From: Bacillota bacterium
GTDB taxonomy: Bacteria; Bacillota; Sulfobacillia; Sulfobacillales; Sulfobacillaceae
Direction: 5' to 3'
NCBI GenBank assembly: GCA_023475835.1
Contig: JAMCVM010000098.1
Location: 1 to 50,295, forward strand
Length of the DNA stretch: 50,295 bases
Shown here: positions 1 to 9,701 of the stretch, one piece after another
Numbering within the stretch: the first letter of the stretch is position 1
How the letters are laid out: the number at the start of each line of letters is the position of its first letter
The notes under the pieces: generated by a model
Databases searched by the model: none
Told to the model about the DNA's origin: nothing
What the model saw: the letters and a program-made list of their open reading frames with translations, nothing else
Program-made: the position numbers and the translations under genes

Positions 1-45
1 GGCTGGCGGAACACCGAGAACGCAAAGCGCCGGCCTTTTTTTCAT
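1..45 (-). CDS. Possible 5' end of a gene cut by the window edge
   Basis: On the minus strand an ATG at 45-43 opens a frame that runs to the window edge and begins MKKRPALCVLGVPPA. AAGGG lies about 5 nt upstream. Only 15 codons are visible, so no family can be named. It follows the radical SAM gene in the same direction and could be the next gene of that operon. It could also be chance. Confidence 0.25.
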   Translation of the reverse strand, partial: MKKRPALCVLGVPPA

Positions 46-225
46 GCATGCCCTTGAGCAAAATCGGGGCGAGCCGTTTTTGGCCTCGGCTGGTCCCGCC
101 TTGGCACGGTTTTTACCTTAGCGTCCTTTGCCGACGGGTCTTTCGTCATCGCCTGCAGCCAACCAAGAGAATTTGTGGCGCTCCGGCTTTTGTGCTTAGG
201 CCAGAGCCGATTCACCTTCTTGCGG

Positions 226-1137
226 TCATGACCAGGCCGAGGACGGTTCGATCTCACCTAGGGTTTCGATGACTCCGTTCAGACCGGCCTCAGCCAATAA
301 AATCTCTGCGTCATCCGACGCAATCGCCCGGAGATTAAGATGCACCGCGACCTTGGGCAGCATGGCTTTAATCGCTTTCAGCGTCCGCAAGATTTGATCC
401 AGGCGAGGTCCTGGCACCATGGCCAAACCACTGCCCTCGGGATCGAAACATTGCAATTCAAGGTACTCCAAGCCCGCGCTCAGAGTTTGGAGATGATCCA
501 AATGTTCGAGAATGTGTTCGTAATTGGTATGGCCATCAATCATTAGACCCGCCACGGTTTTAATGCCTGACTGATGGGCCACTCGGTGAATTTCTAAAAA
601 CCGCTCGACACTGAGACGGTATGGGGCCACCTGTTGACGGACAGAGTCCACCAATAATTCGGAGCCACCCGGCCCGATGTGGTCCATCCCGGCGTCGCGC
701 CACTCCGTCAAGATCTGCCGGGCCGGGCGATTTTCCCGCCGGCACAAATGGTCGATTTCGACCGCTGAGAACGCGTAGACCGGGAGGCCCGATTGGCGTT
801 TGACCGCCGCGATTAAGCGTGTGAAGTAGAGACTGGGCTCACCAAAGCTAAGGCCTGTGACCAATTTAACGAGATCAGCAGCCGGGCTGTGAGCCAACTC
901 GGCGGTGGCTTGGGCAATTTCCAGCACGGGTGCCGGAGGGCGATTTTTGTTGAGCAGCGCGACTCGGTGAAAACCGCAAAAATCGCACCCTGCCCAGCAC
1001 CCTCGGGTGGCAATGATCTTGACGGCGCGACGTCGAGGCAGGCCCGATTGCCGCGGATACCACGGCACCGGCGGTTCCGAGTCTCGCAACCAATGTTCGG
1101 CTTCGCTTCGAATGAGCTCAAGATTTTGACTGTCCAT
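226..1137 (-). CDS. Radical SAM protein of the MqnE/MqnC/CofH-like group
   Basis: The protein has 303 residues. A radical SAM cluster motif CX3CX2C is visible as C47, C51 and C54 (RGCWAGCDFCGF), which would bind the [4Fe-4S] cluster that cleaves S-adenosylmethionine. Downstream segments resemble the aminofutalosine synthase / dehypoxanthine futalosine cyclase / CofH group: a YAFSAVEI segment, a glycine-rich GPGGSELLVD segment where MqnE has GGGAE, and GLMIDGHTN near the usual Y/IGH motif. In that group the enzymes build menaquinone (futalosine pathway) or the F420 chromophore. At about 300 residues it is shorter than the roughly 360 of MqnE, so the exact reaction is uncertain. It stands alone on the minus strand, divergent from yqfC. 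Confidence 0.7.
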   Translation of the reverse strand: MDSQNLELIRSEAEHWLRDSEPPVPWYPRQSGLPRRRAVKIIATRGCWAGCDFCGFHRVALLNKNRPPAPVLEIAQATAELAHSPAADLVKLVTGLSFGEPSLYFTRLIAAVKRQSGLPVYAFSAVEIDHLCRRENRPARQILTEWRDAGMDHIGPGGSELLVDSVRQQVAPYRLSVERFLEIHRVAHQSGIKTVAGLMIDGHTNYEHILEHLDHLQTLSAGLEYLELQCFDPEGSGLAMVPGPRLDQILRTLKAIKAMLPKVAVHLNLRAIASDDAEILLAEAGLNGVIETLGEIEPSSAWS

Positions 1138-1335
1138 GATTATTTCAGCTTCGACGTCTGGCTTCAGGTTTCCTGCTTAAAGATAGGGGAAATAGGGAAG
1201 TCGCCTGGGGGCGGTCAAGGCTTCATGCCGACCAGGGGGTCAGCATAGCATGGAAAGGACGAGAAGTGAGCGCATCGGCGGCTGACGATCGTGAGAGCCA
1301 CAATAAGGGCAGAGAGAGGGAGTAGCGATGCGAAG

Positions 1336-1644
1336 ATGCTGCCATCGCTTATCGCCATGAAGCGACGCAGTCGGTTGGGCAGTCTAGCCGAATTCATTGA
1401 GGTGCCACCCGAAGCACTATTGAACGTGAGCCGGGTGGAAGTGGTAGGCCGACTACAGATTCGAGTGGAAAACCATCGCGGGCTGATCCAATTTGACTCG
1501 GCGCAGATTATTTTGTCTTTGCCGGAGGGGCGCATGGTCATCGATGGCCAAGCGCTATCGATGGGATGGATTGATGGCAAGGATTTGTTGGTGAACGGCC
1601 AGATATCCGCGCTGCGGTTTGAGGAGGCAGGCAATGCTGAGTGA
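1336..1644 (+). CDS. yqfC: YqfC-type (YabP/YqfC family) sporulation protein
   Basis: This small protein of about 102 residues carries the family core VGRLQIRVENHRGLIQF followed by an alternating beta pattern ending in ILVNG-like LLVNGQIS. YqfC homologues are sporulation-associated and always lie just upstream of yqfD, as here. The start is uncertain: GTG 1291, ATG 1336 and ATG 1357 are in frame. Family length of about 90-100 residues favours 1336 or 1357, and a GGGAG lies 13 nt before 1336. The 3' end overlaps the yqfD start region by 11 nt, which suggests translational coupling. Confidence 0.75.
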   Translation: MLPSLIAMKRRSRLGSLAEFIEVPPEALLNVSRVEVVGRLQIRVENHRGLIQFDSAQIILSLPEGRMVIDGQALSMGWIDGKDLLVNGQISALRFEEAGNAE

Positions 1645-2854
1645 ATGGCTCTGGCGCCAATGGACAGGGTGGGTCAAAGTCCGCCTGCACGGCCCGGAGT
1701 GCGAAGGGGTAATCACCGACCTAATCGCTCAAGGGCAAAAAGTGTGGGGACTTAGTCGACGCCCGGGGGGGGACGTCGATTTCGTCATCGGCCGACCGGG
1801 GGTGGCGGCATTACACCGAGCCGCCAGGAAGCGGCCGGTTCGAGTGCACTTCCAAAAGCGCGGCGGCGTGGCATTGTCCCTGAAAAAACTCCGCGCTCGT
1901 CCCATGCTCGCTGTGGGATTCGTAGGCGCCCTGTTGGCAGTGTTGTGGTTTCTGGGACGCATTTGGATTGTGGATGCCCCGATAGCCGGGCAGCCGGCCA
2001 AGGTCCATCAAGAATTAGTACAAGCCGCCTACGAGGACGGGCTCCGTCCCGGAGTGGGCAGGGCCAGGGTCAATTTGACAGAGGTGGCAGAGCGCATGCA
2101 AAAACAGTTGGGGGGATACTTTTGGGTCCGCCTCAGTTTGCACGGTGTGGTGGCAGAAATTCAGGCCGCTCCAGTCATTGATCGCCCAGGATATCGCACT
2201 CCGAGTCGGCTGGTGGCGGAGTGCGCGGGTACGATTTTAACGGTGGAGGTTTATATGGGCGAGTCTTTAGTCGCGAGAGGCGAGCGGGTGCGCGCGGGCC
2301 AGACCCTAATTCAAGGCAGCCGGTCAATGCTCGCTCTGGACGGACGTCGCTCGGACCAGGTGGTGGCGCCTGCAGCCGGCCAAGTGTGGGCTAAGGTGGT
2401 CCATCGCGTGCGCGTCTACCAACCCCTCAAGGCACGTGTCGAACGTGCGCAACCAGGCCGTTTTGTCCGCCGCCAACTGTTGCTGGAGCAGGGAACGACG
2501 CTTAGTCTGACGTGGGGCCAGCCCCCATTTCGACAGTATCGAGTGACCGCTCGGACCGTGCCCATCCGCTATCGTGGAGTCGAATTGCCCGTCGAGTGGC
2601 GTCGGGTAGTATATAATAAAATAAAAGAGCATCTCCGTCGGCTGACGCCGAATCAGGCGATGGCCTTGGCAGTCAGGAGAGCAGAACGCGAGATAGCGTC
2701 TCAACTTCCGACGGGAGGACGTTGGCTAACCAAAGCGCGCCAGGTACAACAGGTACAGGGTGGAGTGTGGATTACGCTCAGTTGGCAGGCGGAACAAAAT
2801 ATCGCGATCTCGCCTGAAATCTTCAGGCGGGCACCATCCGACAAAATTCTCTAA
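1634..2854 (+). CDS. yqfD: Sporulation protein YqfD
   Basis: The gene encodes 406 residues. The N-terminal region is soluble (WLWRQWTGWVKVRLHGPECE...), followed by one membrane segment at about residues 91-112 (MLAVGFVGALLAVLWFLGRI) and a long extracytoplasmic part, the usual YqfD layout. Family members in Bacillus are sporulation proteins needed for efficient spore formation. The ATG at 1634 is chosen because GAGGAGG sits 7 nt upstream. It overlaps yqfC by 11 nt and ends 11 nt before phoH, so the three are very probably co-transcribed. Confidence 0.85.
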   Translation: MLSEWLWRQWTGWVKVRLHGPECEGVITDLIAQGQKVWGLSRRPGGDVDFVIGRPGVAALHRAARKRPVRVHFQKRGGVALSLKKLRARPMLAVGFVGALLAVLWFLGRIWIVDAPIAGQPAKVHQELVQAAYEDGLRPGVGRARVNLTEVAERMQKQLGGYFWVRLSLHGVVAEIQAAPVIDRPGYRTPSRLVAECAGTILTVEVYMGESLVARGERVRAGQTLIQGSRSMLALDGRRSDQVVAPAAGQVWAKVVHRVRVYQPLKARVERAQPGRFVRRQLLLEQGTTLSLTWGQPPFRQYRVTARTVPIRYRGVELPVEWRRVVYNKIKEHLRRLTPNQAMALAVRRAEREIASQLPTGGRWLTKARQVQQVQGGVWITLSWQAEQNIAISPEIFRRAPSDKIL

Positions 2855-2865
2855 GGAGGTTTGGC

Positions 2866-3858
2866 TTGCCACAAACCCAGTGGGTGATTCAAGACAATCG
2901 GGCGGCGACGACGCTCCTAGGACGAGGCGATGAACACCTAAAGGTGATCGAAGAAGCTCTGGCCGTCAAGCTGACGGCTCGCGGCAACGTGATTGCCATT
3001 CAAGGCTCGGAGGCGGCGGAGTCGGAGACCCGCAACGTTCTGGATCTTTTGGCAGAGTGGGTCTATGCGGGTGAGGCAGTGCGGCGGGAGACGGTGGTGA
3101 CCGCTCTGCAGGCGGTCAAAGAGGGCTCGCAGCGTGAATTCTTACACTTGCTGACAGAAACGGTATTTACCACGCCGCAAGGCAAGGTGGTTCGTCCGAA
3201 GACCATCGGCCAGCAGCGATATATCGAAGCTATCCGGCATCATACTCTGGTCCTGGGGATGGGACCAGCGGGTACGGGAAAGACTTACCTGGCGATCGCG
3301 ATGGCGGTGCAAGCACTCAAATCCCAAGCCGTGGAGCGAATCATTCTGACTCGACCGGCGGTCGAGGCTGGCGAAAAGCTGGGATTTTTGCCGGGTGATT
3401 TGGAGGAAAAGGTGCATCCTTACCTCAGTCCACTGTACGATGCCCTGCACCAGATGCTGGGAGTGGAGGCGGTGGATCGAGCCCGGGAACGCGGTCAAAT
3501 TGAGATTGCTCCCTTGGCGTACATGCGGGGTAGAACCCTACACAGCAGTTTCATCATTCTCGACGAAGCCCAGAACGCGACTTACGCTCAAATGAAGATG
3601 TTCTTGACACGGCTTGGCTTGGGTTCCAAAATCGTGGTAACCGGTGATGCAACTCAGGTAGATTTGCCGCGAGGAGAACGTTCCGGACTTTCCCTGGCGG
3701 CCAAGATCCTGGGCGAAGTTTCCGATGTTTCGGTAGTGGAACTGAGTGAGCGCGACGTAGTCCGACACCCTTTGATTGCTAGGATTATCGCAGCATATGA
3801 GCGATTTGAGGAGGGTGGAGAGGCGGAGGGACATGAGCACCATATTGAAAGGGCGTGA
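2866..3858 (+). CDS. phoH: PhoH family ATPase
   Basis: A 330-residue P-loop protein. The Walker A motif GPAGTGKT lies at about residues 132-139 and the Walker B segment IILDEAQN at about 230. The ARSGLSL-like sensor part follows (GERSGLSLAAKIL). PhoH proteins are cytoplasmic ATPases of the superfamily 1 helicase-like fold; in many genomes they sit beside ybeY and are thought to act in RNA metabolism. Translation starts at a TTG (2866) that is 6 nt after a full AAGGAGGT. The end overlaps the pgpH start by 26 nt. Confidence 0.92.
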   Translation: MPQTQWVIQDNRAATTLLGRGDEHLKVIEEALAVKLTARGNVIAIQGSEAAESETRNVLDLLAEWVYAGEAVRRETVVTALQAVKEGSQREFLHLLTETVFTTPQGKVVRPKTIGQQRYIEAIRHHTLVLGMGPAGTGKTYLAIAMAVQALKSQAVERIILTRPAVEAGEKLGFLPGDLEEKVHPYLSPLYDALHQMLGVEAVDRARERGQIEIAPLAYMRGRTLHSSFIILDEAQNATYAQMKMFLTRLGLGSKIVVTGDATQVDLPRGERSGLSLAAKILGEVSDVSVVELSERDVVRHPLIARIIAAYERFEEGGEAEGHEHHIERA

Positions 3859-5980
3859 ATGGTGGACGGCCATGACCGGAGAGCATCGACCCTGGCTGAG
3901 AGGTCGTTCGGCTCGCCAATTGTCCATCGCTATCCTGACCTGGTTGGCGGTGAGCGCAATTTTTACCGGCGGCCTGCTCTCCCAAAGGGTCGATGTGCGG
4001 GTCGGGGACTTGGCACCGAGGACCGTTTATGCGCCCTATGGGGTCATTGATTGGGGGGCCACCGAGCGGGCCCGGGAAGCGGCGGCCGCTCACGTCTCTC
4101 CGGTGTATACGGTGGATGGGAACGTGTTTGTTCATGCTCAAAAGGAATTAACGGACCAATTTTCCTTAATCTCATCCCTTTCCCATGATACTGCAGCACC
4201 GATGGCGGAACGAGAAGCGGTGGCCGAGCAGGATGTGCCCATCGGCTTGCCGCCGATTAATTGGGCCCAAGTCTTGACGCTGCCCGCCCCTCAACTCGAT
4301 CTCTTAGAACAATATGCCTCCGTCATCTTGTCTTATGTGATGGGCCCTGGGGCCAACGGTATCCACAATACCAGCCGCGGTTTGAAAACCGCTCAACTTT
4401 ACGCTTCGGATGTTGCCGCCGTCGAAGAACCGGATCCCGGTCTTCGACTGTTTTTGACCGATCTTTCGAAGAGCTTAATTTCTGCCAACACCTTCATTAA
4501 CCGGACGGATACCAAGGAGCGCCGACAATTGGCGGCGAGTGAGGTGCAACTGGTTAAGATTTTGAAGGGAGAGACGGTGTTGGTGCAGGGGCAGCGGGTG
4601 ACCCCAAACGACATTCGCGTCCTGCGCGAAGTCGGCCTTCTCGAAGATGGGGTGAACCCCGCTCCGTACGTAGGCTCGGTGTTGCTAAGCGCCATGCTGA
4701 TCGGGCTGTTGTCAGCCTATCTTTGGTTCCAACGCAGGCGTTTGTTGCAAGAAGATTCTCAAATTGCTTTTACCGGCGCTATTTTGGTTTTGTCTCTGAT
4801 TGCCTCCCTGCTGCTATCGGGGATTTCGGCCGTGACCTATCTCGTCGTGCCGACCGCCGCAATTATGGTCGCGGTGCTGTACGACTCGGGACTGGGAATC
4901 GTTTTGGCCGGAGTCTTGAGCTTAGCCGCAACCATTTTGACCGGTGCTGGAACCACCGTGGGCTTGGTTTCGTTTCTCGGTGCCGTGGCCGGAGTGCTGG
5001 GAGTGAAGCGGTTGTCCCAGCGGTTCGATATTTTATGGGCAGGTGTGGCGGTAGGCGTCGTGACCCTATTGAGTTTACTAGGGTTGGACCTGATGCAAGG
5101 GGCCTCGCTGGTGGAACCGTTGGTATGGCAGGGCTTGGTCTTTGGCTTGGTCGACGGCCTCTTGGCGGCGGCGTTGGCAGGCGGCCTTTTGCAACTGGTG
5201 GAGGTGCCGTTAGGGCTGGTAACGGCGATGAAGTTGATTGAGCTTTCCAATCCCAATCAGCCGCTGTTGCGCAAGTTATTGGTCGGGGCCCCTGGAACTT
5301 ATCACCACAGCATCATGGTCGGGAACTTGGCGGAAGCGGCGACCGAGGCCGTGGGAGGGAACTCTCTTTTGGCCCGGGTGGGTGCTTATTACCACGACAT
5401 TGGCAAGACCAATCGGCCCTACTTCTTTGTCGACAATCAGTTTGGCGGCGACAACCCCCACGATAATCTTTCCCCGACCTTATCCGCCATTATCATTTCT
5501 TCTCACGTGCGCGAAGGAATAGAACTCGCTCGGCAGCATCACTTGCCTGATGCGATTGTGCAGTTTATTCGCGAACACCACGGCACGACCTTGATAAGTT
5601 ATTTTTATCAAAAGGCAGTGTCGATTGATACCGGGGACGGGGTGGTCGAGGAAGACTTTCGCTATGAAGGACCTCGACCGCAAAGTAAAGAGACGGCGAT
5701 TGTCATGTTGGCGGATGCCAGCGAGGCCACCTGCCGTACGCTAAAACACCCGACCCCACAGGGCATTGAGCAGGTGGTGCGGCGATTGATTAATGAGCGC
5801 CTGCAAGATGGACAGTTGGATGAGTCGGATTTAACCCTGAAGGACTTAGATACGGTGGCGCGAACGTTTACTCGGGTCCTTACCGGAATATTTTATCAAC
5901 GGGTTGAATATCCCGAGCGTGTGCTGCGGGAAATAGAAAAGAACCCTCCACCTGACGACCATGCTCCGCGCGGGCACTGA
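3833..5980 (+). CDS. pgpH: Membrane HD-domain phosphodiesterase (7TM-HD, PgpH/YqfF)
   Basis: The protein has 715 residues with an N-terminal membrane anchor, a large extracytoplasmic domain, a run of about seven hydrophobic helices (residues ~285-470) and a C-terminal cytoplasmic HD domain. The metal-binding HD pair is at about residues 521-522 (YYHDIGKTNRP), with an upstream His in YHHSIMVGNLAE and further His in NPHDNLS and EHHGT. This is the arrangement of the c-di-AMP phosphodiesterase PgpH, which hydrolyses c-di-AMP to pApA. The ATG at 3833 is preceded by GGCGGAGGG. The gene sits between phoH and ybeY as in Bacillus. Confidence 0.92.
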   Translation: MSTILKGREWWTAMTGEHRPWLRGRSARQLSIAILTWLAVSAIFTGGLLSQRVDVRVGDLAPRTVYAPYGVIDWGATERAREAAAAHVSPVYTVDGNVFVHAQKELTDQFSLISSLSHDTAAPMAEREAVAEQDVPIGLPPINWAQVLTLPAPQLDLLEQYASVILSYVMGPGANGIHNTSRGLKTAQLYASDVAAVEEPDPGLRLFLTDLSKSLISANTFINRTDTKERRQLAASEVQLVKILKGETVLVQGQRVTPNDIRVLREVGLLEDGVNPAPYVGSVLLSAMLIGLLSAYLWFQRRRLLQEDSQIAFTGAILVLSLIASLLLSGISAVTYLVVPTAAIMVAVLYDSGLGIVLAGVLSLAATILTGAGTTVGLVSFLGAVAGVLGVKRLSQRFDILWAGVAVGVVTLLSLLGLDLMQGASLVEPLVWQGLVFGLVDGLLAAALAGGLLQLVEVPLGLVTAMKLIELSNPNQPLLRKLLVGAPGTYHHSIMVGNLAEAATEAVGGNSLLARVGAYYHDIGKTNRPYFFVDNQFGGDNPHDNLSPTLSAIIISSHVREGIELARQHHLPDAIVQFIREHHGTTLISYFYQKAVSIDTGDGVVEEDFRYEGPRPQSKETAIVMLADASEATCRTLKHPTPQGIEQVVRRLINERLQDGQLDESDLTLKDLDTVARTFTRVLTGIFYQRVEYPERVLREIEKNPPPDDHAPRGH

Positions 5981-6112
5981 CTGAAGTCGCAGGGACGACG
6001 GATCCTGGACTGCGGGCGTCACCGTGGCCGTCGCAGTGGGAATCGGTGAGGTGGGCAAAATGAGTGGGGTAGGCCGCAGGGGGCCAATATTTGCTTAAGG
6101 GAGTCTTGTTCA

Positions 6113-6565
6113 GTGGCAGTAGAGATCCTCAGTGAGCCAAAATGGTGTGGGGAGTGGGAGGCGACGGTCCGTCAAGCCATCTTGCAAACCTTGAAGGCGG
6201 TCGACGAGCCTGAAGAAATTGAAGTCAGCGTTCTTCTCACTGATGACAGCACCATTCATGATCTCAATCGAACCTATCGGGGGGTGGACCGGCCAACCGA
6301 TGTGTTATCCTTTGCCCAACGCGAAGGCGAGGATGCGTCAGAAGACCGAGGGGTATTAGGGGATGTGGTGATTTCGATTGAGCGTGCTCGCCTACAGGCC
6401 GGTGATTATGGACATTCGCTGGATCGCGAGGTGGGCTTTTTAGCCGTCCACGGCACGCTTCACCTTTTGGGCTGGGACCATGAGGACCCGGCTGAGGAAC
6501 AAGCGATGATGAACAAAACCGAAGAGATTTTGTTGGCTATCGGGCTCAGCCGTGAAACGCGCTGA
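6113..6565 (+). CDS. ybeY: Endoribonuclease YbeY (rRNA maturation factor)
   Basis: This 150-residue protein contains the YbeY zinc site HGTLHLLGWDH (H-x3-H-x5-H pattern) and the upstream signature PTDVLSF. YbeY is a zinc-dependent endoribonuclease that takes part in 16S rRNA 3'-end maturation and ribosome quality control. The start is a GTG at 6113 with AAGGGAG about 12 nt upstream. Its last 14 nt overlap the start of dgkA. Confidence 0.95.
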   Translation: MAVEILSEPKWCGEWEATVRQAILQTLKAVDEPEEIEVSVLLTDDSTIHDLNRTYRGVDRPTDVLSFAQREGEDASEDRGVLGDVVISIERARLQAGDYGHSLDREVGFLAVHGTLHLLGWDHEDPAEEQAMMNKTEEILLAIGLSRETR

Positions 6566-7040
6566 ATCCTTGCGGGAGTCGTTTGGCTATGCCTTTCAGG
6601 GGCTGTGGTACGCGTTCAATACCCAAAGGAACCTGCGCCTTCACTTCCTGGCGGCCTCTTGTATCTTGGTGCTGGGTTGGTTTTTAGCTTTGCCCACGCG
6701 CTCGTTCATCAGTGTGCTGACCGCGGTGATGGTGGTGATGGTGGCAGAAATGCTCAATACCGCCGTGGAATCGGTAGTGGACCTGGCCAGTCCAGAGTTT
6801 CATGAATTGGCGCGAATTGCGAAGGACGTGGCGGCTGGAGCCGTCTTGTTGGCGGCGCTAGGGGCGGCCGCGCTGGGGGTGTGGGTCTTTGCCCATCCCC
6901 TGCTCGAACTGCCCCACCAGGTTATGTTACGATTTACCCATCAACCGGTGGTCGCCACGCTGTTATTGGTCATGGTTGGCGCAATGTTGGGTTTGGTGCT
7001 GTGGGTTCCGGGACATTATCACAAGAGCCGTGGCAAGTAG
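6552..7040 (+). CDS. dgkA: Diacylglycerol/undecaprenol kinase family protein
   Basis: The gene encodes 162 residues. The DgkA signature EMLNTAVESVVDLAS (active-site Glu and Asn-Thr-Ala-x-Glu) is present at about residues 67-81, with hydrophobic helices on both sides. Gram-positive members phosphorylate undecaprenol or diacylglycerol at the membrane. The protein is about 40 residues longer than the Bacillus enzyme, with an extra C-terminal hydrophobic helix (TLLLVMVGAMLGLVLWV). Translation likely begins at GTG 6552, inside the ybeY 3' end. Confidence 0.88.
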   Translation: MKRAESLRESFGYAFQGLWYAFNTQRNLRLHFLAASCILVLGWFLALPTRSFISVLTAVMVVMVAEMLNTAVESVVDLASPEFHELARIAKDVAAGAVLLAALGAAALGVWVFAHPLLELPHQVMLRFTHQPVVATLLLVMVGAMLGLVLWVPGHYHKSRGK

Positions 7041-7122
7041 GTACGCGAGTCAAGAAAGGGGAGACCTGATTCGTGTTAGGGTTTCGACCCGAATTGAAGT
7101 GTAGGGTTCGGCGGAGACCGTC

Positions 7123-8406
7123 GTGAACATACATTGGTTGCGGATTGGCGTTTTGGTGTTGCTATTGGTTTTTTCTAGTATCTATTCGATGGCCGAAACG
7201 GCGATGATGTCGTTGTCTCGGGGAAAAGTGCGCCATCTTGCAGAAGAAGGCAACCCTCGCGCCCCTTGGCTGGAACGCCTGGTTCGGGAACCGAACCGCC
7301 TGTTAAGTACGGTGTTGGTCGGTAATAATATTAGCAATGTCATTGCTTCGACCTTGGCCACCGCGCTGTTCATCGGCTACTTTGGTGCGATGGGCGTGAC
7401 TTGGGCTACGGTCGTGATGACTTTGGCCATCTTGATGTTTGCCGAGATCCTGCCGAAGACGTATGCCGCACATAATCCGGATCGCGTGGCGGCCAAGTTG
7501 GCGCCATTTTTGGAATTGTCGGCGCGGTTGTTTTATCCCATCGCTCAAGTCATGACGTGGCTTGCGGTTCGGGTGATTCGGGTCTTCGGTGGCAAAGCAG
7601 AAGGCAGTAGGCTGGTGACCGAAGATGAAATTCGCAACCTCGTCGAAGTGGGCGAAGAGGAAGGCCTGTTGGAAGAAAGTGAACGGGAAATGATCCAAGG
7701 AATTTTTGACTTCGGGGACACGGTAGCCCGGGAAGTGATGGTACCTCGGATTGACGTCAATGCCTTGGAGGCGACGGCCACCTTGAGCCAAGCGGCCGAC
7801 GCGGTGGTGCATTGGGGCCATTCCCGTCTGCCGATTTATCGGCAGACGGTCGATGATATTGTGGGGGTCATCTACGCTCGAGATATTTTGGCCTACTTAG
7901 ACGAGCGAGCGCCGGATACGATGGTGCAGGACTTAATGCGGCCCGTCCATTATGTGCCTGAAACCAAAAAAATCGATGAACTGCTGGCGGATTTTCGCCG
8001 TCAGCGCACCCACATTGCGATTGTCTTGGATGAATATGGAGGGACAGCAGGGATCGTTACCATTGAGGATTTGTTAGAGGAGATCGTCGGAGAAATTCAA
8101 GACGAGTATGATGACGAAGAATTATCCGTACGTCCCATCGATGACCAGCGTTTCGAAGTGGACGGGCGGATGCAGTTGGAAGAATTGAATGATTTGTTGG
8201 CGGTCGAACTGCCCCACGAAGACTTCGACACGGTTGGCGGACTGATCTTGCATTTGCTAGGACGAGCCCCGGTGGAAGGGGAACAGGTGAGTGCGGATGG
8301 ACTCAAATTTTCAGTGGCCAAAGTGGTCGGGCGGCGGGTGAAGCGGGTTATCGTGCACCGACGGAGTCCAGAGAGTGAGAGCAGAAGCGGGGGGCAGGGA
8401 CAATGA
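7123..8406 (+). CDS. HlyC/CorC family membrane protein (DUF21-CBS-CorC)
   Basis: A 427-residue protein with the standard three-part layout: an N-terminal DUF21 membrane domain (residues ~1-190, several hydrophobic helices and the conserved [13 protein letters not shown] segment), a CBS pair (~200-325, with [16 protein letters not shown] and [20 protein letters not shown]) and a C-terminal CorC_HlyC domain (~335-420, [15 protein letters not shown]). Relatives act in magnesium or cobalt homeostasis; a transport role is inferred. The start is GTG 7123. It overlaps cdd by 4 bp (ATGA). Confidence 0.9.
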   Translation: MNIHWLRIGVLVLLLVFSSIYSMAETAMMSLSRGKVRHLAEEGNPRAPWLERLVREPNRLLSTVLVGNNISNVIASTLATALFIGYFGAMGVTWATVVMTLAILMFAEILPKTYAAHNPDRVAAKLAPFLELSARLFYPIAQVMTWLAVRVIRVFGGKAEGSRLVTEDEIRNLVEVGEEEGLLEESEREMIQGIFDFGDTVAREVMVPRIDVNALEATATLSQAADAVVHWGHSRLPIYRQTVDDIVGVIYARDILAYLDERAPDTMVQDLMRPVHYVPETKKIDELLADFRRQRTHIAIVLDEYGGTAGIVTIEDLLEEIVGEIQDEYDDEELSVRPIDDQRFEVDGRMQLEELNDLLAVELPHEDFDTVGGLILHLLGRAPVEGEQVSADGLKFSVAKVVGRRVKRVIVHRRSPESESRSGGQGQ

Positions 8407-8813
8407 CAGAGATGAAAGGCGAGCGTGTGCGCTCGCTGGTGGATCAGGCCCGCGAAGTTCGAGACCGCGCTTATGCTCCCTATTCTAAATTTCCGGTGGG
8501 GGCGGCCCTTTACTGCGAAGACGGGTCCGTGATCTTAGGGTGTAATGTCGAAAACGCGAGCTATCCCCTCGGGCTCTGCGCTGAGCGGGCGGCGGTCGCC
8601 ACCGCGGTGACTGAGGGTCATCATCGGTTTTTGGCGATCGCAGTCGTAGGATCAGGACCCAGGCCGTTGACTCCTTGTGGAGGGTGTCGGCAGGTCTTAA
8701 GCGAGTTTGGGGATCTGTGGATTATTGCCGCCAGCGGTACCGATGGAACCATTCGCCAATATCGGCTGAGCCAATTGCTGCCTGAATCCTTCGGGGAGGC
8801 CGATCTCTTGTGA
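8403..8813 (+). CDS. cdd: Cytidine deaminase
   Basis: The 136-residue protein matches homotetrameric cytidine deaminases. It has the catalytic C/H-A-E-type motif as CAERAAV and the second zinc-binding element PCGGCRQVL, so the zinc would be held by three Cys with the Glu as proton shuttle. It deaminates cytidine and deoxycytidine to uridine and deoxyuridine in pyrimidine salvage. ATG 8403 overlaps the preceding stop, and its own stop overlaps the era start, each by 4 bp. Confidence 0.95.
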   Translation: MTEMKGERVRSLVDQAREVRDRAYAPYSKFPVGAALYCEDGSVILGCNVENASYPLGLCAERAAVATAVTEGHHRFLAIAVVGSGPRPLTPCGGCRQVLSEFGDLWIIAASGTDGTIRQYRLSQLLPESFGEADLL

Positions 8814-9697
8814 CCTATCGATCGGGCTTTGTGGCCTTGGTGGGTCGACCCAATGTGGGCAAGTCGACCTTGTTGAATGCTATTTTAGGTCGAAAAATTG
8901 CTATTGCCACGCCGAAACCGCAAACCACGCGGCTTAGCATTCGTGGAATTTTACACAGCCAAGATGCCCAACTGGTGTTGGTCGATACGCCGGGAGTGCA
9001 TCGGGCGACGAACAAGTTGGGGCACCGGATGGTCAAGACGGCTAAGGCGGAGGCTAGGGGGGTGGATGCCCTGTGGCATATTGTCGATATCAGCCGGCCA
9101 CCGCGGGAAGAGGATCAATGGGCAGCGGATATGTGCCGGGCGGCAGAGTCGCCCACGTGGTTGATTGCCAACAAAAGTGATTTGGTGGGTCGGGTGGACG
9201 AGCGGATTAAGGCCTACCAGCAGATCTCGGACTATGCCGCCTGGTATCCGATATCTGCGCTGCGCGAAGAAGGGTTAGAGCGCTTAATTGCGGACGGTTT
9301 GGCGGCTTTGCCCGAAGGCGACCCCTATTTTCCGGAGGATATGGTGACCGATCAGCCGGAAGACACCTATGTCGGTGAAACCATTCGCGAGCAAATCTTA
9401 ATGGCCACCCAAGATGAAGTACCCCACTCCGTGGCCGTCGTGGTCGACGAGCGCACCCGCCGATCCGCGGAGATGATGTATGTCCGAGCCACTATCTATG
9501 TGGAGCGGGAGAGTCAAAAGGCTATCCTGATTGGTGCCAAAGGGCGCATGCTGCGCCGCATCGGAGAGAACGCTCGGCGTGAATTAGAAACCTATTACGG
9601 GCATGCGGTTTATCTCGACGTTTGGGTGAAGGTGAAGCGGCATTGGCGAGAACAAGAGGAGTGGCTGACCCGCCTCGGGTTCCAGGCCCCGGAGTAG
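8810..9697 (+). CDS. era: GTPase Era
   Basis: A 295-residue GTPase with G1 GRPNVGKST, the switch region ending in PQTTR, G3 DTPGVH, G4 NKSD and a C-terminal KH RNA-binding domain including ILIGAKGRMLRRIG. Era binds the 3' end of 16S rRNA and assists 30S assembly. The start is a GTG at 8810 that overlaps the cdd stop. Era next to ybeY, cdd and recO is the usual Firmicute arrangement. Confidence 0.97.
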   Translation: MTYRSGFVALVGRPNVGKSTLLNAILGRKIAIATPKPQTTRLSIRGILHSQDAQLVLVDTPGVHRATNKLGHRMVKTAKAEARGVDALWHIVDISRPPREEDQWAADMCRAAESPTWLIANKSDLVGRVDERIKAYQQISDYAAWYPISALREEGLERLIADGLAALPEGDPYFPEDMVTDQPEDTYVGETIREQILMATQDEVPHSVAVVVDERTRRSAEMMYVRATIYVERESQKAILIGAKGRMLRRIGENARRELETYYGHAVYLDVWVKVKRHWREQEEWLTRLGFQAPE

Positions 9698-9701
9698 GTG
9701 G